A stretch of DNA of 64,000 bases from Antedon bifida. Lineage: Eukaryota > Echinodermata > Crinoidea > Comatulida > Antedonidae. The first letter of the stretch is position 1. The number at the start of each line of letters is the position of its first letter. The notes under the pieces are model-generated. The model saw only the letters and a program-made list of their open reading frames with translations. It did not search any database and was not told the DNA's origin. The translations under genes were made by a program, and so were the position numbers. Shown here in pieces: positions 1-11,275 of the stretch. The DNA lies in NCBI GenBank assembly GCA_963402885.1, contig OY727093.1, positions 4,154,001 to 4,218,000 on the forward strand, read 5' to 3'.

Positions 1-294
1 TATGTCATCAATCGTATACGGTACCGAAATTAACTTAAGGTCAAAAAAGGGTCCCACTATTAAAGACATTGTATCAGCTATTGCTAAATTGGCTAGATAC
101 ACGTACACTGATTTGCGCAGTTTACTCACTATAACAATAAACGTCATTATGTTGCCCACAATTCCAAAAGCGACAACAACAGGAATGATATTGTAACGTA
201 AAATCGTCTCCCAGTCACTAGGAAGGAACATATCTATGTAAGCATCGTATTGTTCAAATTCATCATCGGATGCATTGCCACCTGATAGTGACAT
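1..294 (-). CDS. Class A GPCR, N-terminal part (runs off left edge)
   Basis: The minus strand is open for 98 codons from the ATG at 294-292 to the window edge, so only the N-terminus, TM1 and TM2 are visible. The protein starts MSLSGGNASDDEFEQYD, has a glycosylatable Asn in the short extracellular tail, the TM1 motif GIVGN (N1.50) and the TM2 motif LANLAIADT (D2.50). The start is chosen because MSLSG also begins the full-length paralogs at 18005, 34075 and 50794. It is closest to the 49733-50794 gene over the visible part. Whether the rest is intact cannot be seen. Class A membership is certain; the ligand is unknown. Confidence 0.85.
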   Translation of the reverse strand, partial: MSLSGGNASDDEFEQYDAYIDMFLPSDWETILRYNIIPVVVAFGIVGNIMTFIVIVSKLRKSVYVYLANLAIADTMSLIVGPFFDLKLISVPYTIDDI

Positions 295-580
295 GTTTGT
301 TTTCAGAACTGTTTCTCGGTCTTCTGTTCTGCTTCGTAATTAAAAATGATCGTTCCGAATAAAATAAAGTACATAGAGAAGTTTGCAATGCTTCTTTTAA
401 AAATATATTTCTATATCGATTCTACTTGAAATAGCGTAACCATAACATAACATAGCAACGACTTAACTTTAACAGAACAAATTTCTCTCGATAATGATGT
501 GAAATGTGAATCCGTGTTTAATTTAATTATTGCAATCAATCAAGTGCTAACAAACTGAGAAAAATACTTGGTAAAATAAC

Positions 581-597
581 TGAGGGCGCTCTATTTA
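581..597. promoter_or_regulatory. AGGGCGCTC motif upstream of GPCR
   Basis: TGAGGGCGCTCTATTTAAC lies about 290 bp upstream of the ATG at 294 and is preceded by an AAAATACTTGG-type stretch. The same block occurs upstream of five other receptor loci here. The core resembles the AGGGCGC core of CTCF-type sites, but that is only resemblance. It may simply have been carried along by duplication. Confidence 0.35.
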
Positions 598-879
598 ACT
601 ATATGATGCGCTGAAATGTAATTCAGCTGGCCATGATAATTATGTCACGGTATCAAAAAGGCAAAATATTACCGGTACTGATTTTTATTTGTTTTATCTT
701 GTACATATACAAATTGTACAATAAGAGTTCTACAATAAAACAAAATGAAAAACAACAATGAAAAAATCAAAGGAAAATAGTTATTTTCTGTTTAAAAATA
801 TTAAAATTAAATATTATAACTATAAGGAAATTACGTGTTATAATGATGCTTGGAAACAATAAGGTTAACGATGCAGTAG

Positions 880-2660
880 GCATATCGTCGTTGTGGTAAC
901 TTTTGTTTTGCCTTTTAAATCTTTACTTCTTTTGTAAGTGTAGTATAGAAAAATATAAGAAAATTAATGAAAAAAGAAGGAAATATATTTCTATATTTGG
1001 ACTAAACTGTCGTAGTGTTGTTAATAAGTTTGACTTAATCTCAAACTATTTAGACTCACTGGTACATGCCTTCTCCATTATTGCCTTCAGTGAAACCTGG
1101 TTAACCGAAAAAGATAATATTAATCTATACCAGTTACCAGGCTACATTTTGATTCACAATGATAGAAAGGATAAGAGAGGTGGTGGGGTAGCGTCCTATA
1201 TTACCAACAAACTAACATATATTATTAGAAATGATCTGTCATCTTGTATAACTGAATCAGAGACTATTTTTATTGAGATTGAGTTAGAATCAGGAAATAA
1301 TGTTATTTGTGGTATAGTTTAATAGACCACCCTCACGTTTCTTGCAAAAGTTTGATGATGAATTAACATGTGTAATGCAAATGATTAATCTAGAAAAAAA
1401 GAAAAGCTTACCTTGTGTGAGACTATAACATAAACTTACTCTAACAATCCACCGACAACACTATCCAATCACACTTAGACACAATATTTTCAGCCAATCA
1501 TAAAAAGTCCTACTAGAATATCCGATAATTGTGCTTCTATAATTGATAACATTGATTGTAACATTGATTCTTTTACTACGTCCCTTAAAAGTGGAATACC
1601 AATTACTGATATTTCTGACCACTTCCCAATATTCTGTGTAGATACTTTGGAAAAACATAATAAGCAATATCCTTGATTTTTATATAAACGACAATACTCT
1701 CCTCAACTAACGGATTATTTTTTGCAAGAATTACAAAGCAATCAGTGAAATGATGTGCTATCTTCAAATAATGCGAATATTGCTTATCAAAATTTTACAA
1801 ACACTTTAAATAAAGCAATTGAATGAATGAATGTATTGTAAAAGCTACTGAAGTTAAATTTCTAGGCTTATTTCTGGACGAAACATTATCGTTTAATTTT
1901 CATGTAAATGAGGTAGCAAACATTATTTCTAGAATAATTGGTGTCTTAAACAAAGTGAAGTCTATGTTATCAAGTAACATCTTGTTAACGGTATACAATG
2001 CACTTATATTACCTAGAATAACGTATGATATATAACAGTATGGGGTGCCACTTCTGCTACAAATTTAAACCGTATACGCATTCTACAGAAAAAAACACTT
2101 AGAAATATTTGTCATGTTCATTTTAAGCATCCGTCTCACCCACTTTTTATTTCGACCCAAACATTAAATATGTTTGACCTTTATAATAAACACACTTCTA
2201 TATTTATGTATCAATATAAACATAATCTATTACCTGAATCATTTAATAACTTATTTAGTACATCTGCCTTGTTCCATAATTACTCAACTAGAAACAGGTC
2301 AAACCACTGTCCATAACTAAAACGCACCAAAGTCGACCAACAATGTATCTCCTACCAAGGAACACATAATATTTGGAATAATTTAACAGATTATATAAAA
2401 CAATCCCCCACTTTAAGTTTGTTTAAACAAAGATTAAAGCAACATTATATCAATAGAAATATTTAAGTTAAGTAAATCACATTATGTCATTTTGGTTTGT
2501 TCTTTTTTGTTTGTACTAATGTTTGATCTTTTTTGTTAGGGTTACATGCTTAAAGAACTTATGCTGCTTATTTTGTATCCCATTCCATTATCATATTATT
2601 TGTATAGTATCTGTATATGTTTTTATATTGATTATAGAATAAATATGTCGATGAATTGAA
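880..2660 (+). mobile_element. Decayed CR1/L2-like non-LTR retrotransposon (LINE A)
   Basis: Positions 903-1322 encode the start of an AP-type endonuclease: a LNCRSVVNKFDLI stretch, FSETWL, and GGGVASYI. Pieces of the same domain continue at about 1509-1640 (PTRISDN, ITDISDHFPIF) with stops and shifts. The catalytic reverse transcriptase core is missing. The next recognisable part (1823-2035) is the post-catalytic region with FLGLFLDETLSF and LTVYNALILPRITYD, matching the same region of the LINE at 36831-39455. The 3' end is near 2660 with an AATAAATATG-type tail. It is a dead, internally deleted copy on the strand opposite to the receptor genes. Confidence 0.8.
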
Positions 2661-3540
2661 TTTATAAAAAAGGTGAACATTTTGAATTTACAAAATTTAA
2701 AATGTTTTACCACTGATGAATGAAAACACATTAGAAAATAACACAAATGTGATAGTAATGAAAACAATACAAAAATGTTATGATGATGGTATGAATAAGA
2801 TGATATTAATGTGAATAAAAATGATGTTTATGCCACAAAAGAGAACAAAAAAACTATTTGTTGTTGTAAATGTAATTCAGCCGGGCATCTACAAATCAAC
2901 TAATCATCTATACTAAATTATTAGACACGATGGTAAAAAAAAAAATAGGTGTGAAATTACGTGATATAGGTTATTCCTATTTGTCTTCTTTTCTGAAGCT
3001 GAAAGAGTCTGATGTCGACGATTTAATCGTATTTGCCTATAATATATAGCACCCTCTATATTTTTTCGATGAACTTGAATATTTTTGCAAGACAAAAAAT
3101 AAACGGCCCTCTATAGTTGTATTATCGTCTTGAAAATCATGCGCCCTCTATAAGTATTATAGCAAAGATCTTCTATACTATAGTATATAAGATCTTTGTA
3201 TATAGTATAGTATATAATATAATAATATTTCTATCTTGGAAAGTTGTTTTGAGTAGCATCATGGCGGTAATTTCGAAAGTAACAAAATGTACCCGCCCCA
3301 ATAGAGCAACATCGTGTTTATCACAACACGCAAAAAAAATTCTGAAACAATAGTTAGTTTTTGTACTATAGTGAAAATGCCATTATTTTCACGATTTTGC
3401 CCCAAAACTTTTATTTGTGCATAATTTTTATATTTTATACGTATCTTCATCAATATCCAGTTTGAAAAACGTATTCAATAAGAATTTCTTATAGAAATAT
3501 AGTTTTTATCATTGATTCGATAAAAAACACGAATTGCCAT
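2661..3540. other. Intergenic AT-rich stretch
   Basis: No coding region is visible. The interval holds three CCCTCTATA-type motifs (about 3050, 3110, 3148), and a palindromic AT-rich run at about 3160-3225 built on AAGATCTT/TATAGTATA. These look like edges or remains of small inverted-repeat elements. Confidence 0.4.
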
Positions 3541-3545
3541 AAAAC

Positions 3546-3770
3546 AAATTGTAGGAGGTATAGAGAAGACCGTTAACTAGGGCGCCTCTTCGTGCGTGAG
3601 AGGGCGATATTTCGATTATTCTAGAACATTTACAGGGGTTTGTATTTTGCATGCAGTGTAAATACACGAAACCCGTGTCATTCCCGGGTTAATGATGAAT
3701 CAGGTGTGAAAAGGAAATTTATCCGGATACGACACGGGTTTGTTCTAAGCTAGGCGATGTAAAAGGGGTA
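3546..3770. mobile_element. Truncated copy of Harbinger-like MITE
   Basis: The right end matches the complete element at 23397-24021: GTGTAAAAGGGGTA at the terminus followed by TTA at 3771-3773. The left part is missing. It is more diverged than the other copies (GGCGATG instead of GGCGGTG near the end), so it is probably older. Confidence 0.6.
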
Positions 3771-4085
3771 TTAGTACGGAATTATGGCACAGATGGAAAC
3801 GTTGAACTGACATTTTGTGCTTGAATATATTCTTGTTGTAAAATAAATAAAAACATTGCGACATGCGTCCTTGACACTGTTGATTAGTAAAATAATAATA
3901 TACATCAGATAATTTATCTTCACTTCTATTAATAGGCACATTTATGAATAATTCAACACTTTTGACACACTTTAATTAAAACGACTCTACTAATGTTGAA
4001 AGAATCGAAATAAACCAGCTTACTTGGAAAAAAGCACGATTTTAGTAACTGTAACTACTGGATTATAATAAACAAAATTCTTTAA

Positions 4086-4200
4086 TTAAACGTCTATACT
4101 ACATTATATATCAAACAATTTACAGATGATTTTAAATATGTTTCAAATCGTAGGCTTCATGCCGAAAATATAAATAATGACTATCACAAAAACTGTCCAC
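4086..4200 (-). pseudogene. GPCR C-terminal remnant (TM7 to TM6)
   Basis: The TACATTATATATCAAA...TTTACAGATGA segment is the complement of the NPLIYNVV region of TM7. It is followed by CATGCCGAAAATATAAATAATGAC, equivalent to TM6 of the intact genes. ECL3 is deleted and no frame is open. The same fragment recurs at 24335-24480, 32295-32430 and 40415-40550, always just upstream (plus-strand order) of a SINE. Confidence 0.6.
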
Positions 4201-4234
4201 CTTATGGTCACCAGGAAGGTGTGTCTTTAAGATT

Positions 4235-4500
4235 ATTAATAATATATGAATCACTGTCCTTTCAGATAGGTAGTAATCTTCCTGAAAAGGGACAAGTTCA
4301 ACGGGGTATCTCCTACTCGTCTCGAATGATAAAATGCGTTCTTTAAAATGTATACTGGACCTACGGTTCATAGTCCTTATCCGAGAAGACTTGTTCAACA
4401 AACATGATATGCCGATATTGATGGATCATTAGGTCCTTGTCATTTTGACAAACAATCTAACAACAGGACACTTAACTTGCCTGGCCAAGATAGGAACTCG
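4235..4500 (-). repeat. tRNA-derived SINE copy
   Basis: It carries the body shared by all copies here: GATAGGTAGTAATCTTCCTG, ACCTACGGTTCATAGTCC and CTTATCCGAGAAGACTTG. The tRNA-like head, which would be at the right end of this minus-strand copy, is diverged. See 54915-55172 for the A and B boxes. Confidence 0.6.
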
Positions 4501-4683
4501 TAAAATATTTTTTGTTGTAAAATAAATAAAACATTGTGACATGCGTCCTTAACATTATTGATTAGTGCAATAATTACTAAATATGCATCAAATAATCTTC
4601 TTCTTTTAATAGGCACATTTATGAATAATTCAAAACTGTTGACACACTTTAATTAAAACTTGCAATAACGACTATACTAATGT

Positions 4684-4802
4684 TGACGTCTATACTACAT
4701 TATCAAAGGATTTACAGATGAATTTAAATATGTTTCAATTTGAAAAATAATCAACATTGTGGGCTTCATGCCGAAAATATAAATAATGACAAAAACTGTC
4801 AA
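4684..4802 (-). pseudogene. GPCR C-terminal remnant, second local copy
   Basis: This repeats the fragment at 4086-4200 about 600 bp further on, with the flanking GTGGGCTTCATGCCG segment, and is followed by another SINE body. The pair shows a local tandem duplication of fragment plus SINE. It is non-coding. Confidence 0.55.
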
Positions 4803-4825
4803 CAGTAAGATTAGTAATAATACAC

Positions 4826-5035
4826 TGTCCTGTCAGGTAGGTGGTAATTTTCCTGAAAAAGGAACAAGTCCATCGGGGTACACCCATACTCGTCTCGAAT
4901 GATAAAATGCGTTTTTAAAGTCTATACTGGACCTACGGTTCATAATCCTTATCCGAGAATCCACAAACATAACTGGAGCGAGTCGGCCTCGCGATATGAC
5001 GATATTGATGGATCTTTAGGTCCTTGTCATGACTT
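4826..5035 (-). repeat. tRNA-derived SINE copy
   Basis: SINE body with the diagnostic CGGGGTACACC, GGACCTACGGTTCATAATCC and TTATCCGAGAA stretches. The head is truncated near 5035. Confidence 0.55.
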
Positions 5036-5084
5036 TTAATTTTGACTTTTCATGATCGATTGATTGATTGAAATATATATTTAT

Positions 5085-5345
5085 ACTGGGTAACCTCTTC
5101 AGTCAAAGACTGGTCTCCCAGAGGGCCCAGTTGGTGATCAGTGGCTGTGATGTACTAGTACACCGGGATAACCCCCTACTCGTCTCGAAAGATGTACTAG
5201 GTTCTTTAAAGTACACACGAGCTAGATGTCTACACTGGACCTACGGTTTATAGTCCTTATCCGAGAAGACTCGTTCTACCACCAGAACCATGAAGTGAGT
5301 GAGCCTCGAACCCCTGCCGATGTTATGGCTACGTAATTGAAAGCA
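5085..5345 (-). repeat. tRNA-derived SINE copy with B box
   Basis: SINE body from about 5150 (ACCGGGATAACCCC) to TTATCCGAGAAGACTCG, followed by CCTCGAACCCC, the complement of a tRNA-type B box (GGGGTTCGAGG). It is less decayed in the head than its neighbours at 4235 and 4826. The stretch 5345-5680 that follows is paralogous to 49380-49730 and contains no gene. Confidence 0.6.
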
Positions 5346-5681
5346 TATGCGATTTGATTTGAATACGGGTATTCAGATACAGGAATCATACTTCAACTTT
5401 TTTTAAAGCTCTTTTTTAAAATTTGCTTTACCATCCATCAAATCAAAGCAACCTAACAACAGGACACTGGACTCGTCTTGACAAGATAGGAACTCGTAAC
5501 AGTATTTTGATCTTATGTCTGAATGCGACAAATACCAACAGTACTGTACTATGGCTCGCAGCCACAGATACAACTTTTGATCTTTGAAGCTCAGCATCCT
5601 GTTGCTAGAATACCTTGGTCAAACTTATAGATTGTTTCAAATTGCAAAATGTATTGGTTGTAAGTTAAACATCTATCAACT

Positions 5682-6746
5682 TTACACACGAACAGTACGT
5701 GCAGTTATTTTCCTCCTGATTTTGCTAAAGAAGACGTCAACAAATGCTTGTCTAAAATTTTCATTTACCACATTATATATCAACGGATTTACAGAAGAAT
5801 TGAAATAACTTCCAAAGCGACAAACAGTCACTAGCCAATCTAAATCATTTCCAATAGAATCTAAAATAATTAACATAATAATGACATTTAACGGTATCAA
5901 GCAGAGAACATAAACTGTAACTGTCACAAAAACTGTCCAGAATATTTTCCTTTCAGATGTTGAACGTGGGTCCGTCTTGCAAGAATTCTTTACAACATTT
6001 CGGGATTGTCTTAAAGAATAAACCATAAGAAAACATAAAGTTACAATAATCACATTAACGAGTATATTAACAACAAATTGAAACATCCACAACGCTGTAG
6101 TTACTTCAATGTAGGTTTGCTTTAAATGACAGATAGTTTCGCAATTTGATATGCCTCTATACATATCAGGCCAAGGAAAAATGACGGATATTCGTTCGTA
6201 TAAAAAAGGTTGTACACAATTCACTGACAAAAACAATATCCATATAACTGCACACATTTTTACAGATCTTGAAAGAGTACCAAATCTACTTCTTTGAAAC
6301 CAATAAGGTCTACAAATTGCCATATAACGTTCAATGGAAAGCCAGAATATCGTACACATTGCTACATGCCATGCAACAATAGTAAAGTATGATACCAAGT
6401 AATAGGACAGTTCACAATTTTCCTTATGTACTTCAATCGTATCGTATTCCGATATTAACTTAAGTTTCCAAATGGGTGCCATAATTAAAGATATTGTATC
6501 AGTTATTGCCAAATTGGCTAGATACACGTAAACTGATTTGCGTAATTTACTCACTATAACAATAAATGTCATGATATTGCCGACGATTCCGAAAGCGACA
6601 ACAACAGGAATAACATTGTTGCGTAAAATCATGTCCAAGTCACTAGGTAAGAACGTATCAATATAAGCATCATATTGACTCGTGCCAGATGTTGAATACG
6701 CGTATTCGGTTACATCATAGGATACATTGTCGTCTGAACATGACAT
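5682..6746 (-). CDS. Class A (rhodopsin-like) GPCR, intact
   Basis: A single 354-codon open frame with seven predicted membrane segments, in the plasma membrane by family. Visible hallmarks are GIVGN in TM1, LANLAITDT in TM2, a Cys before TM3 (ENCELS), SIERYMAIC at the end of TM3 (ERY in place of DRY), Trp in TM4, a second Cys in ECL2, and NSSVNPLIYNVVN in TM7 followed by FRQAFVDVF (helix 8). The TM6 toggle motif reads CLIP, so Trp6.48 is Leu, and TM5 lacks the usual Pro. The tail is short and basic. The start MSCSDDN aligns with MSCSVDD of the chimeric paralog at 42024. It is the block Y counterpart of that locus. The ligand is unknown; a peptide or chemosensory receptor is an inference. Confidence 0.92.
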   Translation of the reverse strand: MSCSDDNVSYDVTEYAYSTSGTSQYDAYIDTFLPSDLDMILRNNVIPVVVAFGIVGNIMTFIVIVSKLRKSVYVYLANLAITDTISLIMAPIWKLKLISEYDTIEVHKENCELSYYLVSYFTIVAWHVAMCTIFWLSIERYMAICRPYWFQRSRFGTLSRSVKMCAVIWILFLSVNCVQPFLYERISVIFPWPDMYRGISNCETICHLKQTYIEVTTALWMFQFVVNILVNVIIVTLCFLMVYSLRQSRNVVKNSCKTDPRSTSERKIFWTVFVTVTVYVLCLIPLNVIIMLIILDSIGNDLDWLVTVCRFGSYFNSSVNPLIYNVVNENFRQAFVDVFFSKIRRKITARTVRV

Positions 6747-6983
6747 GTTTTTTTTTTCTGAACTGTTTCTCGGACTTATCTTGTTTATAAATAAACTATT
6801 AAAGTTTTCACTGCTTTTTCTTATCGAAATATATTTCTACTTTAAAATAGCGTAACCGTAACCCATAATAGAAACGACTCACATTCAACAAAACGAACTC
6901 CTCCGATGACGTGAACGAATCCGTGTTTAATGACACGATGAAAATAGCGTTTGGAAACTGAGAAAAATACTTGGCAAAATAAA

Positions 6984-6998
6984 AGAGGGCGCGCTATT
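6984..6998. promoter_or_regulatory. AGGGCGCGC motif upstream of GPCR
   Basis: AGAGGGCGCGCTATTTG lies about 240 bp upstream of the ATG at 6746, in the same context (AAAATACTTGGCAAAATAA) as the motif at 581. The homologous locus at 42277 has the same GCGC variant. Confidence 0.35.
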
Positions 6999-7000
6999 TG

Positions 7001-8255
7001 ATATTTTGGCCCATATTGAAGGTACAGATAACTTCTGTGATTTTAATTAGTTTTTGTGACGTCATCAATAAAACCATAACTCGATTGTATCCAAGACTAT
7101 TGGTATAAATTGCTTACCAATTTACAAAAACAAATTTAGGACGTTAACTTAAAACAATACAATAACATATACAATATTTGTCATCTAAAAATATGCAATG
7201 AAAGGAAAATAGGTTGAGTAATATAAATAGTCAATGCGTAAATGAATGATTTATATCAATCTGTAATCAAACGTACACTTTCTTTTTCCGCCAGCGCGCG
7301 GACGGCCAAAAAAAAAACAACAAAAAACTACATAATGCGCTGTTAAATTGACTATCCCAAGCACACGGTCTGATTTTAATCAGGCTTGGCGATTGGCTGT
7401 GACGTAGATGACATAATCAGTAGCCAATCGCCGGGCACTACAATAATAAAATATCCTACAAATTAGGGAGATTCATGACAAATCCGCAGCCTATAGGATG
7501 AAAAGCAAAATGTGCACGCGCAAAGACATTATTATAAAAAATATTTTAAGAGGCAATATATTAACTTACGTTTTAGCTTTATAAACAGAACACAAGCACA
7601 TCAACTAGAGTGGTTCTACAATCAATATTGCTTAATGATTAGGCATATTAGTCTTAGTTTATTTCTTAATAGATTACGGTACTATATTTTATCAATAAAC
7701 AGGTTTTTATCATTATCATTATCTTATGATTTTTATGAGGCATGCTATTTATAATATTTTATTTTTTTAAGGATCTTTTAACTCCTATTTAAATAATTAA
7801 AGAAATATATATTGCTTAGAAGCAATTGGCTTAATATAGTGGTTTGTTTGTTTATTTATTATTCAGTAGTTTTAAAAATGGAATGATACATTAAAATGGC
7901 TGAAATAAAGTAATGGATATATTACATAGCAAAAATCATATGCAGGCAAGCTTTCAAACATACTTACCTGTATAATCTAATAGTTTTCTTTGAAAAAGTT
8001 TCCATATTTTCTTTTAAGAAATTCTACATTGTTACTGTACTCAAACGTTTTGTTACTTAGGTGAACGATCTTAGACCAGTAGCACTAACATCAGTTCAAA
8101 ACATGCGAACGAATTCTTCTTAAATATCTGGCACCTCTAGTTACTGACTATGTTTATCCATTACAATTTGCCTAGGTCTGAAGGTACCGTAGATACATTT
8201 GTTTTTTAAATTTTAAGCTTTTAGGCACATGACCAATGATTATCAAAAGTAAGTT
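7001..8255. other. Intergenic spacer with CCAAT inverted repeat
   Basis: There is no gene. An 11-bp inverted repeat (GGCGATTGGCT at 7388-7398 and its complement at 7422-7432) holds two CCAAT boxes back to back. It is kept in the duplicate at 42661-42671 and 42695-42705. The rest is AT-rich sequence shared with 42300-43310. Confidence 0.5.
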
Positions 8256-8612
8256 AATCACTGTCATATAGGTGGTAACCCCCATGGCACAGGTTTTTAG
8301 TCGCGTGCAAGGCGACTCTACAGCTCACTATGTCGGTCGGTTGGTCGGATGGTCGGTAAACACTAACACCAGCACGCGCAGCCATGTATATTGCTTTGTT
8401 TTTATGTGAACCAATTCACCGGGGTAACCCACTACTAGTCTGGAATGATGAATAGAGTGCACACGGGTAAACAGTGTCGACATACTGTTTATAGTCTATA
8501 GGCTATATGAGAGAACTTGTTCCACCACCAGGCCTCGAACCCATGTCACTTTTAGGTACGGTATACGACTTCCCTGCCTCAACTGTTGTGGCCAATCGAA
8601 ACGTCCAGACAT
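8256..8612 (-). repeat. tRNA-derived SINE with internal (TCGG)n insert
   Basis: On the minus strand the head has the B box GGGTTCGAGGC (complement at about 8533-8543) and the usual SINE body. Between the body and the 3' tail GGTGGTAACCCC sits a foreign segment with the hairpin AGTCGCGTGCAAGGCGACT and a (TCGG)n run. The same insert is in the duplicate at 44530-44885, so it predates the block duplication. A related segment occurs at 35895-36365. Confidence 0.65.
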
Positions 8613-8695
8613 TCTCAACCATACTTTAATTACTTTTTGAAAAACATGATACACGGCAAACTTAACTTTACTTATATATCTACATACACATAACT

Positions 8696-8864
8696 TAAGC
8701 TTTGTCTACACTATCAAACTAGTTTACAAGAAAGTGCGGTATGCCCAAATATGGTAGTGATATGCCCAAATATGGTAGTAATATGACATTATGGTGTCCA
8801 TATTATAAAGTCACACCACATTTGTTTTAGTCACATAAAGTTTGATAGTGTAGACAGAGCTTTA
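8696..8864. mobile_element. Short MITE with about 24-bp terminal inverted repeats
   Basis: The left end GCTTTGTCTACACTATCAAA is mirrored at the right by TTTGATAGTGTAGACAGAGC. The interior has two direct copies of ATGCCCAAATATGGTAGT. There is no coding capacity. A second copy is at 44978-45144 (same duplicated block), and an independent half copy at 16384-16503. Confidence 0.7.
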
Positions 8865-9925
8865 GGGGAAATATTTAATGACGAATCATAGTTAACTTTA
8901 TCTGAGACGAAAGTGAAAGTGTTGTCGACTGGACGTGACAGTTTGCACTTGAAAATATTCTTTTTGTAATTAAACTCGTTTAAATTTTAAACTGCGTCCT
9001 TGAAAATTGATTACTGAAAACAATATCAGGTAATCTCCTGAATCTTACAATCGAACATTTATTAATAATTCATCATCTTCGTTCAGAACTATAGATTACT
9101 AAATTAAAAACGTAAAGAATAAATAATGACGAACACATTATAGGGCAGTCCACTTACCACAAAATGACGTCGAAACCTGACTGTAAGAGTATATTATCAA
9201 AAGTACTTGAGCTTGTCAGGGTAACTGGCATTAGATAATGTATGTAATTAAAAAAAACGTTATGATAGTCATCAAAATCAAAAAGAGAAACAAAGGCGGA
9301 GCAAGGGTTGAGGCGATAATTTGTTGTACATAATTCGTTACTATTCCTACGGCGATTAAAATTGAAGTGACTAAAACCAAGTATTTATAAATTCCGCGCC
9401 CAAAATCGGAGATCTGGCTTTATGAATGGCCTAACTTCTCTCTCTAGCCTTGGAAGGTTGCTTCAATGTAGATTAATTAAATAATAAACATTTATTTTCT
9501 ATAACATTACATGGCTGTTATTAAACTTAATTACATAATTTACTGTATCTCTTTTAGGCCTATTTCATACTGAAAGATAAATAATCAATTAAAATATACG
9601 GTATCGTCTGTTGCTTTTTTTTCGGTAAAACCTTCATAGTTGCGCATCACTCCTTTAACTTTAAAATGTATTTTTATTGTTTATGCCTATATTTTTTAAT
9701 TGTTTGTTACTTTTATTAGGGACGTTCAGACGAAAGTAAGTTCTGAAGTAGCAGTTTGTTGTAAGCTTGTAGTGCTCGTTAAGACGATCTTTCATTATTA
9801 GGCTAAGTTAAGTTAACCTTACTACAAACAGCGTACACTTGAAATGTACTGATACACACTAGTAAACTAGCGTTGTGAAGGCGCAATTACTTCAAAGCTA
9901 GCTCGCAAGTAAAATCCACCTTGAA
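8865..9925. other. Intergenic spacer
   Basis: Non-coding, collinear with 45145-46358. It includes at about 9055 a diverged single unit of the minisatellite found at 11876 (CATCATCTTCGTTCAGAAC). No other structure is recognised. Confidence 0.4.
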
Positions 9926-10886
9926 TTAAGCATCATGTGGACGCTCATTGGAAGTAAGAGCGTCTGACGTAACTTTACCTAAGTAAGGCTGTCTGAACAT
10001 AAGTATTATTTTGTGTAAGAACTGTTCACACGTTGCATTAAAAACAGTACGTTCGGCTATGTTCCTCCGAATTCTGTTATAGGTTACGTCAACAAATGCT
10101 TGTCTAAAAGTTTCATTTACCACATTATATATCAAAGGATTTACAGAAGAATTGAAATATGTTCCAAAACGACAAATAATATCAAAAAAGGATAAATTAA
10201 AGAACAAATGCAACGGTGTCATGCAGAAGACATAAATTGTAACTGTTACAAAAATCGTCGTAAATATTTTCCTTTCAGATTTAGAGCGTGGGTCGGTTTT
10301 GCATGGATTTGTTACGCTATTTTTGGACTTTCTTAAAGAATAAACCATAAGAAAACACAAAATTACAATAAGTACATTTGAAAGTATAGTGCCAACAAAT
10401 TGAAACACTCGTTCGAAAGCAATGAATATTTGTACAAAATTCACCGACAAACATAAAATCCACATAAATACGCATATTTTAACAGATCTTGAGAGAGTAC
10501 CAAATCCACTTGTTTTAAACCAGTAAGGTTTACAGACTGCCATACAACGTTCAATAGAAAAGAAACTCAACAGTCCACAGTGATAATTGTCCTCATATAC
10601 ATCACCAATTGTACATGGTATCGTAAAAAACTCAATGTCCCAAAGAGGTGCCACAATTAAAGACATTGTATCAGATATTGCCAAATTGGCTAGATACACG
10701 TAAACTGATTTGTGTAATTTACTCACTATAACGATGAATGTCATTATGTTTCCGAAAATTCCAAAGGCGACTATAACAGGAATGATATTGTAACGTAAAA
10801 TCCTCTCCCAGTCACTAAGAAGGAACATATCTATGCAGGAATCATAGTCAGTCGTCATAGGATGCATTGTTACATGGAAATGACAT
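9926..10886 (-). pseudogene. GPCR pseudogene with several small deletions
   Basis: Paralog of the intact 46359-47423 gene. The original ATG (10886-10884) now leads into an early stop, because a deletion in the N-terminal tail shifts the frame after NNASYD. An inner frame from 10867 stays open for 313 codons, but about 15 residues of TM3, about 35 residues of ECL2/TM5 and 10 residues of ECL3 are missing. A further small deletion removes the normal stop, so the tail reads on for about 34 unrelated residues. Remaining hallmarks are SIERCMAVC and NSSVNPLIYNVVN. Losing half of TM3 and the ECL2 Cys should prevent folding. Confidence 0.85.
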
Positions 10887-11187
10887 TTTTTCTTCTGTTT
10901 AGTAATTAAAAATAATCGTATAAAGGTAACTACATGACCAGTAACATTGATTATAATAGTAATAGATGGTTTTACTGTTTAGGCCTACAAATAGCGACGA
11001 TAGTGGTACGATAAACGATACGGTAAGTCCACTTACAAAAACGATTTTTTCAATAATTCTGAGTAAAAGGATGTTTTTATGTATACCAATTTAGCTCAGC
11101 GCGAATTACCTCCCAGTTCCAATTAATTAAATCATGTTGCTAGAGCTAAAAAAACAGAACAAACTTCTTGCAAAAATCTTATCACTA

Positions 11188-11222
11188 TGACGTGGCGTAA
11201 CCGTCGCTTGTTATTGGTTACT
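11188..11222 (-). promoter_or_regulatory. TGACG plus CCAAT-box block
   Basis: TGACGTGGCGTAACC is followed by CGCTTGTTATTGGTTAC, about 305 bp upstream of the 10886 start. On the receptor strand this reads as a CCAAT box upstream of a CRE-like TGACGT complement. Equivalents lie at 47716, 52728 and 57376. Confidence 0.5.
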
Positions 11223-11275
11223 TTAACGTTGTGCCTCACATGCGACCATGTGGCAAATACAAGTTCAAATACTAG

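Noticed and set aside
5584..5808. Plus-strand open frames overlapping receptor ends
   Set aside because: They are antisense shadows of the minus-strand receptor genes and have no motif or independent support.
8330..8360. (TCGG)n runs considered as a CRISPR or telomere-like array
   Set aside because: Simple microsatellite inside a SINE insert; no spacers, and the genome is eukaryotic.
9926..10867. 313-codon frame as a novel short receptor
   Set aside because: Comparison with the intact twin shows it results from deletions through TM3, TM5 and ECL3 and loss of the original stop, with a frameshift after the true start.
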